Part shown: one piece after another, positions 33,474 through 42,105 of the stretch
How the letters are laid out: each line of letters starts with the position of its first letter
Position numbering within the stretch: position 1 is the first letter of the stretch
Source of the DNA: Melieria omissa
Taxonomy: Eukaryota; Arthropoda; Insecta; Diptera; Ulidiidae
Reading direction: 5' to 3'
Length of the DNA stretch: 64,000 nt
Assembly (NCBI GenBank): GCA_963971225.1
Contig: OZ020270.1
Span: 68,330,932 to 68,394,931 of the forward strand
Translations under genes and position numbers: made by a program
The notes under the pieces: generated by a model
Databases searched by the model: none
What the model was told of the DNA's origin: nothing
Seen by the model: the letters and a program-made list of their open reading frames with translations, nothing else

Positions 33474-33512
33474 TTTTTTTGTCCCAATTTTGTATGGAGT
33501 CGAAACACTGTG
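33474..33512 (-). promoter_or_regulatory. 23-RSS-like transposon end
   Basis: On the minus strand: heptamer CACAGTG (33506-33512), 23-base spacer (33483-33505), nonamer-like ACAAAAAAA (33474-33482), matching 7 of 9 bases of ACAAAAACC. Both ends share GTT-CGA after the heptamer and TGGGACAAAAA around the nonamer; the spacers differ by an 11-base block. Confidence 0.7.
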
Positions 33513-34212
33513 CGACAGCCCGCTTACGCGAGACTAAGGCCTAGCTTCCCGCAGCCACCCGTGTTGTGCGTGTGAATTTGTACGCGGGTGGAAGGGACCT
33601 ACAGTTTTATGCCGGTTCCGAACGGCAGGTTGGGAGCTTTTTCATAGGCAATTTTTTACTCTCAGAGGTTTGCCATTTCCAGCTGAGAGGACATCCACCG
33701 AAAGAGAAAACGAGTTTCCCGTTATTTTTGTTAGGTGTTACTACATGCAGTATTCGAACTTGCGTCGCTCTGCATTCGACTTGTTGGACCGCGCACTAAC
33801 CAACTGAGCCACGGCGGCTGCAAAAATTATAAAATTAAAATTTCGTGTTCAAATGCGCCTTGAAAAACTGCAAAAAAAATGCTTCAGCTGCTCCTGCGTC
33901 GCCTCGCGTCGTGCGCTTAAACTTAGGAACTCTAAAAAACAAAAGAATATATACATACATTTGGAAGAAACTCCAAAAAAATACTTACTTCGCCAGATTT
34001 TGTGCGTTTTCCATTTTTCGTTTGTTTATTTTTTTAAACTTTGATAGAAAAAATACAAAAAACAGCTGTTTTGACAGTAAAAAAGCTTTCACCTCGAGTG
34101 GTGAATTGTTTGAACTTTCTTCTTGTCACCATTTTTCCAGAATACGGAAACAATCAAATTCAATTCAATTGTTACGGGGGTAACAATTGTTACGGTAGTG
34201 CCAGAATAGGGC

Positions 34213-35375
34213 TGATTGAAAAACTTCTTCAGATCCAACCGATTTCGTTAAAAGCTTTGAATACCGTCATTTGACCGCTCGTGGTGATAGTAGGTATGAG
34301 CAAAACCCGGTACACCTAGTGTTAATGTACAATACAAAAAATCTACCACATTTCATTCAAATCTGCCACATTTTTTTCACTGCGTCTACCACATAAATGA
34401 AAATTTAAGTAAGCACACTGACGGCGTCGCATATTGCTCCTGAACTTATTGCAGACGGTAGTGTGCGCAAAATCATAGAAAAGAAAATATGGTTGGCATG
34501 ACGACTTATATGGTCGCTACAAACAAAGTTCCTAAAGAATTTATCAAAAAAAATACCTAATATTGGATTGCATGAATAGGGCAATCGGAAAATTGCTTTA
34601 GATCGGAGTCGTACAAATGTATAAAGATTTTTTCAATTATTTGAAAGATGTTAAATGTATGGATGATTAAAGTTTTATTTTTACAAGTCAAATCTTTTTT
34701 TTTAATCACTGATAAAATTAAGCAATAACCCACATAAATGTTTTAAAACAAACAAGTTTTTTAACCAAGATAAACTAGAAACTAGTTTTGCAATTTTGGG
34801 ACAAAATTCAAGTAGTACTCGGTCAAGTGTACCAACTAATTTCGAAGATACACAGGATTCTATGAATCAAATCCTACTACATGCTGAGACAGACGAAACT
34901 GTAATTTTTATTATTTTATTTCAGCAGTAATTACAACAATTATTACAACAAATTATTTTGTAGATAAAAACTTCGACAATCGAGTAAAAATTAACATAGA
35001 TTAGAATTGTGGCATATGTTTCCAAAAACTAAGAAATTATGACCTTTTCACTGCGCTAAGTGAAACATTTTCCATAAAAATTATCAATCGGTTACAGACT
35101 TTGGTACCTATTTGCTCGTTCAGATTTCCTGATGAATGGTGTGACAGTAAATTAAAAAAAGGAAGTTCCAAACGATGCAAAACATAAACAATAAAAAAAC
35201 AACAAAAGAAGAGCTGTTTACATTTTTCTCGAGCTATGTAGCAAAAGCAATCGTCAATACAAAAAAAGCATACACACAAAAACTACAACAACAAAAAACA
35301 ATAGCGTAGTTGAAACGACGATCATTGCGCTGGCTGGTGTCGCTATGAGAAATTTGCACAAAAAACTATTGAGTG
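34213..35375. other. AT-rich spacer without recognised genes
   Basis: About 1.16 kb of AT-rich sequence with no conserved reading frame, repeat family or RNA gene that I can recognise. It may be intergenic or intronic DNA. Confidence 0.4.
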
Positions 35376-35909
35376 ATAGTATAAACACAACCAAGTCGTC
35401 GTGCGATTTTTATGCAGCGAACGTACGCTGTCAAAATTAAAACACACAGCAGCAAATGTGATTGCCCACAACGACGACGACTGCGATATTCGACCGACGA
35501 CCGGTCGTCCGACGATAGAACAAATTCTAATTTGGTCGCAGTCGTCGTGCGAACCAATCAGCTGTGCAGCTGTCAGCGGTGAAAAACGAAAAAACAAACA
35601 CGAAAAATTGTGGTAAAATTTTGTAATTTGTGGTTTTTTGAGGTTGCAAAGTTGTAAGTGGTTCAAATTTTAATACAAAATTGTGCCAAATAATCTATTT
35701 TGTCTTTCCCTTTCGTATGTTTTAGAAAATGGACAAGACGGAGCTCCTAATTGACCGAGCAGCGAAAGAAATCGTGGCCGCACTGGCAGTTACGCTTCTG
35801 ATTAGAGTTGCAGGTGGAGCCGGTTTTGTGCTGCCGTGAAGGAATTTGGCTAATATTGCTGCCCCGAAAGTAGCAAAAGTCGTCGCCTGGACAAATCAAG
35901 TTTGCGCAT

Positions 35910-36519
35910 ATGACAATACGCCCGTTAGTGTTTGCCGTCGAGCGCCTGGCAGAGCGGGTGCGCTCCGAGGGACTGGAGGTGGTGTGCGTGCCCACTAGCT
36001 TTCAGGCGCATCAGCCGATTGTCGAGCATCAGCTGCAGCTGGGCGATCTGGACCGGCATCCAAAGCTGGCCGTGGCCATCGATGGCGCCGACGAGGTCGA
36101 TAGCGACATGGTACTGATCAAGGGCGGCGGCGGCTGTCTGCTTCAGGAGAAAATAGTGGCCGCCTGCGCGAAGCAGCTTATTGTCATAGCGGACTACACC
36201 AAGAACTCGCAGCGCCTGGGCGAACAGTACAAGAAGGGGATTCCGATCGAGGTGGTGCCCATGGCATATGTGCCAATAAGGCAGCGCATTGCGGCCATGC
36301 ATGGCGGTAGCCAAGGCGGGGCCGTGCGTCACGGACAATGGCAACTTCATACTTGACTGGCACTTTGAGCCGACAACGGTTTACGACTGGAAGGCGGTGA
36401 ATGAAGATTTGCTGCTCATACCGGGCGTGGTCGAGACAGGTTTGTTCGTGGACATGGCAACGAAGACGTATTTTGGTATCTGTGGTGGTCTGTATTCGAA
36501 TCTCATGTTTATTTTGTAA
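35910..36519 (+). pseudogene. Rpi: ribose-5-phosphate isomerase (RpiA type) gene copy, frame-broken
   Basis: RpiA interconverts ribose-5-phosphate and ribulose-5-phosphate in the pentose phosphate pathway. The copy is recognisable from [20 protein letters not shown] (about 35930) through [10 protein letters not shown] (36080) and [14 protein letters not shown] (36120) to [12 protein letters not shown] (36240). Then about 20-30 bases are lost near 36290, the frame shifts, and it resumes with [17 protein letters not shown] and PGVVETGLF to 36519. The N-terminal GSGST substrate loop is replaced by unrelated sequence, and the C-terminus ends early. It cannot code a working enzyme. Introns may or may not be present upstream. 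Confidence 0.85.
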
Positions 36520-36656
36520 ACACGCTGCTTATTACAAAAAAATAATAATAAATAAATCCTTAGCCAGGTATGTGTCTTAATACAAATTGCTTTTAATCGC
36601 GCGGTCCAATGAATCTCGCCAGCGGTTCTCGAGCGAGTAAGTGTTGCATTGCACCT

Positions 36657-36865
36657 TCAGAAGGACTTCTTGCTGCGGGTCGGCAGCAGACTTTCCTTGG
36701 CGTAATTGAATAATGACAGCAGACCCTGTTTCTTGCCGCACGAGAAATAGTTTGTGACCACATCGTGATTGTCTGTAACCTATATACACATTCAGATTAA
36801 CCGCCCTCAAAGGACAACAATAACGACGTACCCATATGCTCGTTTTCTCGACTTATCGAATTCAT
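36657..36865 (-). CDS. possible small two-exon gene or captured gene end
   Basis: Exon 36832-36865 starts with ATG and ends before a GTACGT donor. A 59-base intron (36773-36831) ends in TTACAG, and exon 36657-36772 continues to a TGA. The joined frame gives 49 residues ending in a basic SKKSF tail. I do not recognise it. It runs towards the Rpi copy and both 3' ends face each other, as in a captured genomic fragment. It may be the last exons of a longer gene. Confidence 0.35.
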
Positions 36866-37044
36866 GTTGATTTCATTCACTCAAAATAAAAGGCAATTGT
36901 GTGTTTGCCGTGTTTGCAGAAATAATAGCTGATGCGAATGTCGCATCATTCTGTTTTACTGTGCGTATTTCCACGACGACGACGCACTGCGTAACTTTTC
37001 GGTGCGTATAAATTCGCACGACGACTTGGTTGTGTTTATACTAT

Positions 37045-37433
37045 GACCAAAACAACAACCAACGCCTCAAAGTACACAGGAGAAGCGGTACTTTCACTTC
37101 ATGTGTGTTTGTTGTAGCGCGTGCTTCAGTTCACACAGTCAATGAGCGTAAACTGAAGCGCTTGCTCTCCTGCTGGCACCACTCTTTCCCTTTTGTGGCT
37201 TCCCCCGCTCTATGAAGCTCGCTAACAGAAATTTGAATTTTTGAGCTCAGATGCGCCTTCTATACATTTCATATTCTTTGTATGTATGCTACGTTACACT
37301 TTCGAGAAATTTGCGTTAGTGCTAAGTAGTGTCCTTTAAACTAAATATTTGCCAGCAATGAGCGGGTCTTGCTGAGTCGAGTTGCGGGTCTAGTTGAGTT
37401 TTGCGTGTTTAGCTGCTGCTTTAAATATATTTA
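37045..37433. other. spacer, nothing recognised
   Basis: About 390 bases between the TIR element and SINE copy C, with no recognisable gene or repeat. Confidence 0.4.
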
Positions 37434-37443
37434 TCCTTTTATA

Positions 37444-37782
37444 ATAATAATTAATTAAATAATTGATTGGCACGATAGCCCGCTTACGCGAGACTAAGGC
37501 CTAGCTTCCCGCAGCCACCCGTGTTGTGCGTGTGAATTTTGTACGCGGGTGGAAGGGACCTAAAGTTTTATGCCGGTTCCGAACGGCAGGTTGGGAGCTT
37601 TTTCATAGGCAATTTTTACTCTCAGAGGTTTGCCATTTCCAGCTGAGAGGACAGCCACCGAAAGAGAAAACGAGTTTCCCGTTATTTTTTTTAGGTGTTA
37701 CTACATGCAGTATTCGAACTTGCGTCGCTCTGCATTCGACTCGCTGGACCGCGCACTAACCAACTGAGCTACGGCGGCTGCC
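37444..37782 (-). mobile_element. tRNA-derived SINE, copy C
   Basis: Third copy of the SINE, 339 bp, with a 10-bp target duplication TCCTTTTATA (37434-37443 and 37783-37792). Tail of ATT/AAT repeats at the left, tRNA-like head at the right. The A-box reads TAGCTCAGTTGG here, the more canonical version, and the B-box region reads AAGTTCGAATAC. It is uninterrupted and so gives the full-length form of the family. Confidence 0.87.
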
Positions 37783-37961
37783 TCCTTTTATATATATATC
37801 CTTTTATAATAATATTAATATTACTTATATTTAGACTGTTGTTATAATAAGAATTTCATTAACATTTCACTAGATTTACAATTTGTATGCTTTTGTTTTA
37901 GGTTCTCTTAGGTCCAACCTGCTATGCTTCACCGTTTGCTTTGCTTTCTTGCTAATAAAAT

Positions 37962-38283
37962 CTAATCTATATTATGCCTATATCGACGTAAGCGAGCACT
38001 GTTTTCAAGTTTGGGCGCACCCGGCGGCGGTGTTATATCATTACGTAAAGTGTTATCCATAGAGTTCAAGTCTTTCGTCATGTTGCACAGGAGCTCCTCG
38101 TCGCTGTACTTGATGAATTGCTGCGGCGGCTCCGCATCCGCAGCCAGCTGCTTTGGCCGCTGACTGCTCACCCCAGTGCGCTCTTCGCCATTGTTCAGAC
38201 GCGGTGGCCGCAGCTGCTCGTCGCTGTTGTCCGATGACTGGTCGTCGAATTGGCCCAGCAACAAGGTCGGTATGCCACGTGTG
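37962..38283 (-). CDS. last exon of an unrecognised host gene
   Basis: On the minus strand an exon begins after a TTTGTTGCAG acceptor (CAG at 38284-38286) and runs 107 codons to TAG at 37962-37964. It reads on in frame from the exon at 39775-39868 (AGC CG joined to C ACA). The product is hydrophilic, rich in Ser, Asp, Gln and Arg, with no domain I can name (motifs such as GQFDDQSSD and SDEELLCN). Even codon use and matching splice phase argue for a real gene. Its 3' UTR is close to SINE copy C. Confidence 0.6.
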
Positions 38284-38819
38284 CTGCAACAAATTCGGTT
38301 ATCAATGTTTTGCTCTAAACAAGTTTTATGTACAATTATAGGAAAAAATACATAATTCGACTCACAATCAAAAAGGGCTCAACCGATTTTTGCACGTTGT
38401 TTAGTTTGCAGTTTTATGATTAAGAACTATAATAATAATATTAAAATATATTTTTGGACTCTAAACCGTGTTCTGGAATTTTATGAATAATATCAAGAAG
38501 ATTTCAGTTTGAAAAGTGCTTGTAAAAACTATAAATTTATATTTCAATTCTATATATTGTTTTGTTTACGACCTATAGCCATATTTTTACCAATGTCAAT
38601 TCAACAAACGAATGAGAATCGATCGAATTTGACTGCAGCAATTTCTAAATATAACATTAATATTACGAAATCTACTAATTTATCTAATTTGTAAAGCATA
38701 ACTGGATGGTGAATCGGGATATGTAGGTATAGAAATCCGCAAAACAGATGTGCCAATTTGAAAAGTTTTTGCTAAATATTTTTAGCAAAATCGCGCTACG
38801 GAAGTACATACACACACTA

Positions 38820-39732
38820 TGATCAATAAGTACCGGGACTGTGTATTTTAAATTTTCCGCCGTTGCCCGATGCAGGTTTTTTTTAGGTCGGTAAGACCTT
38901 AACTGACATCTGTGTCAAATTTTGAGCGGGATTGCATCATTAGTTTTTGTTTGGCAGCTGTTAGCGTCAGTCAACTTTTTGTACTTCGTCGCATTTTACA
39001 ATGGCGCACTTTTTTTGGTTTTGGCTCGCCTTCAGCACGCTATTCGGATGATTGCTGGCTAGTTCTCACGTCGAATTCATAGACCCATGTCTCATCACCA
39101 GTAATTATACGTTTCATGAACGTTGGGTCCTTCTTAGCCTCGGAAATCATGTCTTCAGCCACTTGCTTTCGATGATCTTTTTGGACGAAATTCAAGTCTT
39201 TCAAGTCAAGTTTCATGCGCAAAATATCGACAACAATGTGTTGTGCGCTTCATAAGAGATATTAAGATCGTTAGAAATCTCTCTGAGGCTCACATGACGA
39301 TTTTCAAGCACGATTTTCTTCACAATTTCAACATATTCGTCGGTATTCGATGTTGAAGGACGTCCAGAACGAGGAAAGTCTTCGACCACTTCACGAACAC
39401 TTTTGAACATTTTATACCACTCAAACGCTCTGGTTCTTGATAGAGCAGACTCCCCAAATGCTTTCAGCAACATTTTAAGCGCATTGGCACAAGAAATTTC
39501 GTTCTTAAGACAAAATTTCAAACAAATACGTTGATCAACAAAATTATCCATTGTAAAATGCGACGAAGTACAAAAAGTTGACTGACGCTAACAGCTGCCA
39601 AACAAAAACTAATGATGCAATCCCGCTCAAAATTTGACACAGATGTCAGTTAAGGTCTTACCGACCTAAAAAAAACCTGCATCGGGCAACGGCGGAAAAT
39701 TTAAAATACACAGTCCCGGTACTTATTGATCA
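38820..39732 (-). mobile_element. deleted mariner with 185-bp inverted arms
   Basis: TA target sites flank TGATCAATAAGTACCGGG ends at 38820 and 39732. The outer 185 bp of both sides (38820-39004 and 39548-39732) are almost perfect inverted copies and include the 5' UTR and start codon of the transposase. The 3' part of the element has thus been replaced by a second, inverted copy of its 5' end. It lies in the intron of the host gene above. Confidence 0.85.
39000..39551 (-). pseudogene. mariner transposase, N-terminal half
   Basis: Frame from ATG at 39549-39551 gives the helix-turn-helix region (LLKAFGESALSRTRAFEWY near residue 30) and later GDETWVYEFD, the first catalytic Asp of mariner transposases. 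A frame break near 39215, a TAG in place of Trp near 39045 and loss of the two remaining catalytic Asp make it inactive. Confidence 0.85.
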
Positions 39733-39774
39733 TAGTGTATGTACATATGAGCATTTGTGGCAATTGAAACTTAC

Positions 39775-39868
39775 CGGCTGGTGAGACGTGAGCGTGGCCG
39801 CATAAAACGTAAATTCGACTGTAAAGGATCCGTAACGTATTTGTCCGCTTCACGGCGTCGCCTTAACG
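39775..39868 (-). CDS. internal exon of the same unrecognised host gene
   Basis: A 94-bp exon on the minus strand between a TTTTTTATAG acceptor and a GTAAGT donor (39770-39774 on the plus strand reads CTTAC). It is Arg-rich (RRRREADKYV...RPRSRLTS) and joins in phase to the exon at 37962-38283 across a 1.49-kb intron that holds the mariner. Upstream exons were not found in the window. Confidence 0.55.
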
Positions 39869-40551
39869 CTATAAAAAACAAAATATATATATTTGATGTC
39901 CATTTTGTCTAATTTTTACTGGATGGTATTTGTGTATGCCCAAACTTCAGTAACAGGGAGGAAAATTAGAGCGTTACAGTTCCTTTTCCGATTATATGGA
40001 AGATTTCGCTGAAGAACTTTTTGCCACCAAGGCAACCATATGATTGGATACAAATAATTTGGACCAGAAAATAATTATGAGGCTACTGACCTGCAACTGC
40101 CTTGCTCAGGTTTACCTGCTGTAGCTGAGACTTTAATAGCCTATTTTCATCAGACCTTAAATGCATTCGCATATCGCATTTAAATGCTCAAATTCCCATG
40201 CAATTGTCTTTGTACCAAACTGCGTTAACTCACTTTCTAAACTGAGTTAACTCAGAAAACGTTATGTTTACAGCGGGAGCCTTCCCACAAATGTATGACA
40301 GCTTGCTTGAAGCCGCGGAAGAGCCGTATGTACACAAGCAAAAGAGGGGCTTTAAATTCTTTAAAGGAAGAATTTTGGCTAAAAAAATTAAATTTTCCTG
40401 AATTTTCCGCATAAATACATGTCGTCTGTCATAAACGGAGTGCATACTTTTATTATAACAAATAAAAAACGTAAATTTCCCATTAACCCTCTTGACATTA
40501 AATATGTAAACAGCTCTGGTGTCAACTGACAGCTTTGAATTTAAGGAAATA
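39869..40551. other. AT-rich stretch, probably intron, nothing recognised
   Basis: About 680 bases between the host exon and the BEL/Pao element. I see no domain or repeat. If the gene above continues upstream, this and the BEL element sit in its intron. Confidence 0.4.
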
Positions 40552-40556
40552 AATAT

Positions 40557-40798
40557 TGGCTAAATGAGTGCTGTCTCTAATGATCTGTCTTTCCCACCGC
40601 TAATCCCTTCCTTTTCTTTCCCTTTGTACTCATGTTTCCCCCTAATTTCTGCTCCCCGGCTTCGGCCGTTTGTCTCGTTCAATGTTTCATATATTCTTTG
40701 TTCACTTTTTATTCGACACCCGAAGAATAAAGACCGAAAACCCATAAACCCGAACCAATTCGGTCTTTTTTATTGAACCCGCTCCGCCGACGTAAACA
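40557..40798 (+). repeat. BEL/Pao 5' LTR
   Basis: 242 bp, closely matching 49572-49811 apart from a short divergent patch (CCAATTCGGTCTTTTTTATTG against CTACCGTGTTTTTTGTTCC). It includes an AATAAAGACC poly(A) signal context near 40726. Confidence 0.88.
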
Positions 40799-40812
40799 TG
40801 GTCCTTCGAGCC
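40799..40812 (+). promoter_or_regulatory. BEL/Pao primer-binding site
   Basis: TGGTCCTTCGAGCC directly follows the 5' LTR. The position and leading TGG fit a tRNA 3' end; the type of tRNA is not assigned here. Confidence 0.65.
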
Positions 40813-41784
40813 ATTCGCGAAAGAGCCGCGAATATTTTTGTAAACATTTAACATACAGAAAACATTTAAAAATCAAAACAATTAGTGAACAACAATTAAA
40901 ATTACACACACAGTGAACTAAAAAAGCGACAAAACGTAAGGAAAAACGCACAAAACAAAGACAGTGCAGTGCAGTGTTGTGCACAAATCCACATAGTGTT
41001 ACATATAAACACGTAACAATACCAAACATTAAGAGTGACAACTCAACAAACAGTGAAACAAACACGAAGGTGAAACACACAACAAAACTAAACAGTGCAC
41101 AAATTCCAAAAATCAGCAACAACGGCAAACAACATAGCAGCGCACAGTGCAGCGCAGGAGCGGTCACACTTAGCTGCAGAGGAGATCCCCATTCTCGGGC
41201 ATTGGGTCCACTAAGATAAGCCCAAAAATTTTTTATTAAAAATTAACAAATATAATCACATTCACTAACATAACACACAAAATATAATTTATAAAACGTA
41301 TATATTCCCATTCCCAAAATAAAAAACCCTTACAAAATCCAGTCAAGAATTATATACTGGTACCCCGCTCCTGTACACATACAGAGTAGTGCAGTGCAGT
41401 AAGCATTCCCGCTACTGCACATAATTTCGCGCGTTTTGTTTGCACATTCACCTTTATGCGACCTACGCAGGCAAAGCAGCGAAAACTCCCGCTGCAGCCT
41501 GCATCCCACCAATTTTCTAATCTGCACATTTCCCCTTCTCTTGCATTGTGCATATCGCAGATCAGCAGCAACACTCCAGCTGTTGATCGCGCTCTCCCAC
41601 TTGTGTACATTTTCGCGTTGCGCTTTGTGCGATATACGTACGCACAAGCAGCAAGCACTCCCGCTGCAGCCACCAAGTGCAATTACTTATATACTTATTA
41701 TTTATACTTCTGCCTAAGCATTTCCCCACTCTCGCTAGCAGAAGTATATAAACACAAGCACAGTGGGACGAGTTACTCCCTTTT

Positions 41785-41837
41785 TGCAGCATATTGAAAA
41801 ATTTTCTAGGACTTAGAAAATTTTCAATAGTGCTGCA
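41785..41837 (+). other. hairpin in the BEL/Pao leader
   Basis: TGCAGCATATTGAAAAATTTTC and the inverted GAAAATTTTCAATAGTGCTGCA flank a short loop and form an about 24-bp stem with two one-base bulges. It sits in the untranslated leader between the primer site and Gag, where packaging or dimerisation structures are found in retroelements. Function is inferred. Confidence 0.6.
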
Positions 41838-42105
41838 GATACTCATTCACTGCACATTCGCTGCCATCCCAAGTGCATACAGTGGGACAAATATCGCCCA
41901 CTCGCACACAAAACTTTTTGTACATACAATTATTTTTACACTTTTTTACGTTCACTGACACAATAACACAAATAATCACATACACATATACATATATATA
42001 CAAATATATATACATATATACACACAAATTTATACTCATACACATACATATTTATTTCCCAATTAACAAAAATAATCACATACACACACATAAATACTTA
42101 CTTAC

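Larger units (their letters stand above)
31871..33512. mobile_element. non-autonomous Transib-like element with 12/23 RSS-like ends
   Basis: A 1642-bp element starts CACAGTGTT and ends AACACTGTG. It is flanked by CGACA on both sides (31866-31870, 33513-33517), whereas intact SINE copy A has CGACA once (13791-13795), so the element made a 5-bp GC-containing duplication. The left end reads CACAGTG, 12 bases, ACAAAAATA. The right end, inverted, reads CACAGTG, 23 bases, ACAAAAAAA. Transib transposons, relatives of RAG1, are known for 5-bp duplications and RSS-like ends; Chapaev-type elements are an alternative. The interior has only short unrelated frames and no transposase, so it would need one supplied in trans. 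Confidence 0.75.
31837..33820 (-). mobile_element. tRNA-derived SINE, copy B, split by a DNA transposon
   Basis: Same SINE as 13761-14114, with a 9-bp target duplication CAAAAATTA (31828-31836 and 33821-33829). The tRNA-like head lies at the right (A-box TGGCTCAGTTGG near 33800), the AT-rich tail at the left. A 1642-bp element with a 5-bp target duplication interrupts it at 31871-33512, so only 31837-31870 and 33513-33820 belong to the SINE. Confidence 0.85.
31671..34212. mobile_element. MITE with AGCCCTATTCTGGCA ends, carrying nested insertions
   Basis: The left end AGCCTTATTCTGGCA (31671) and right end TGCCAGAATAGGGCT (34212) are inverted copies. Inside them are further inverted motifs (GTAACAAT, GTATTCTGGA) about 80 bases in on both sides. 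Without the SINE and the element inside it, the MITE is about 550 bp. It has no coding capacity. Superfamily unknown; no clear target duplication seen. Confidence 0.65.
35376..37044. mobile_element. TIR element carrying host gene sequence (Pack-TIR-like)
   Basis: ATAGTATAAACACAACCAAG at 35376 and its inverted copy ending at 37044 form a 31-base perfect inverted pair that extends to GTCGTCGTGCGA. Both ends continue into degenerate CGACGACGAC-rich sequence. If TGA on each side is counted as a duplication, it is 3 bp, as in Harbinger-type elements; this is weak. Between the ends lie a broken ribose-5-phosphate isomerase gene and a convergent small spliced frame, no transposase. I infer that a transposon captured host DNA. 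Confidence 0.6.

Noticed and set aside
33750..33820. A tRNA gene
   Set aside because: The A-box and B-box are those of a SINE head; the same sequence recurs at 14037-14110 and 37710-37780 with target duplications and a SINE tail.
31290..34400. Very old outer transposon marked by inverted TTATGTGGTAG motifs
   Set aside because: Only about a dozen bases match and the order of flanking motifs differs.
35910..36519. Functional ribose-5-phosphate isomerase gene
   Set aside because: The substrate loop is missing and there is a frameshifting deletion near 36290.
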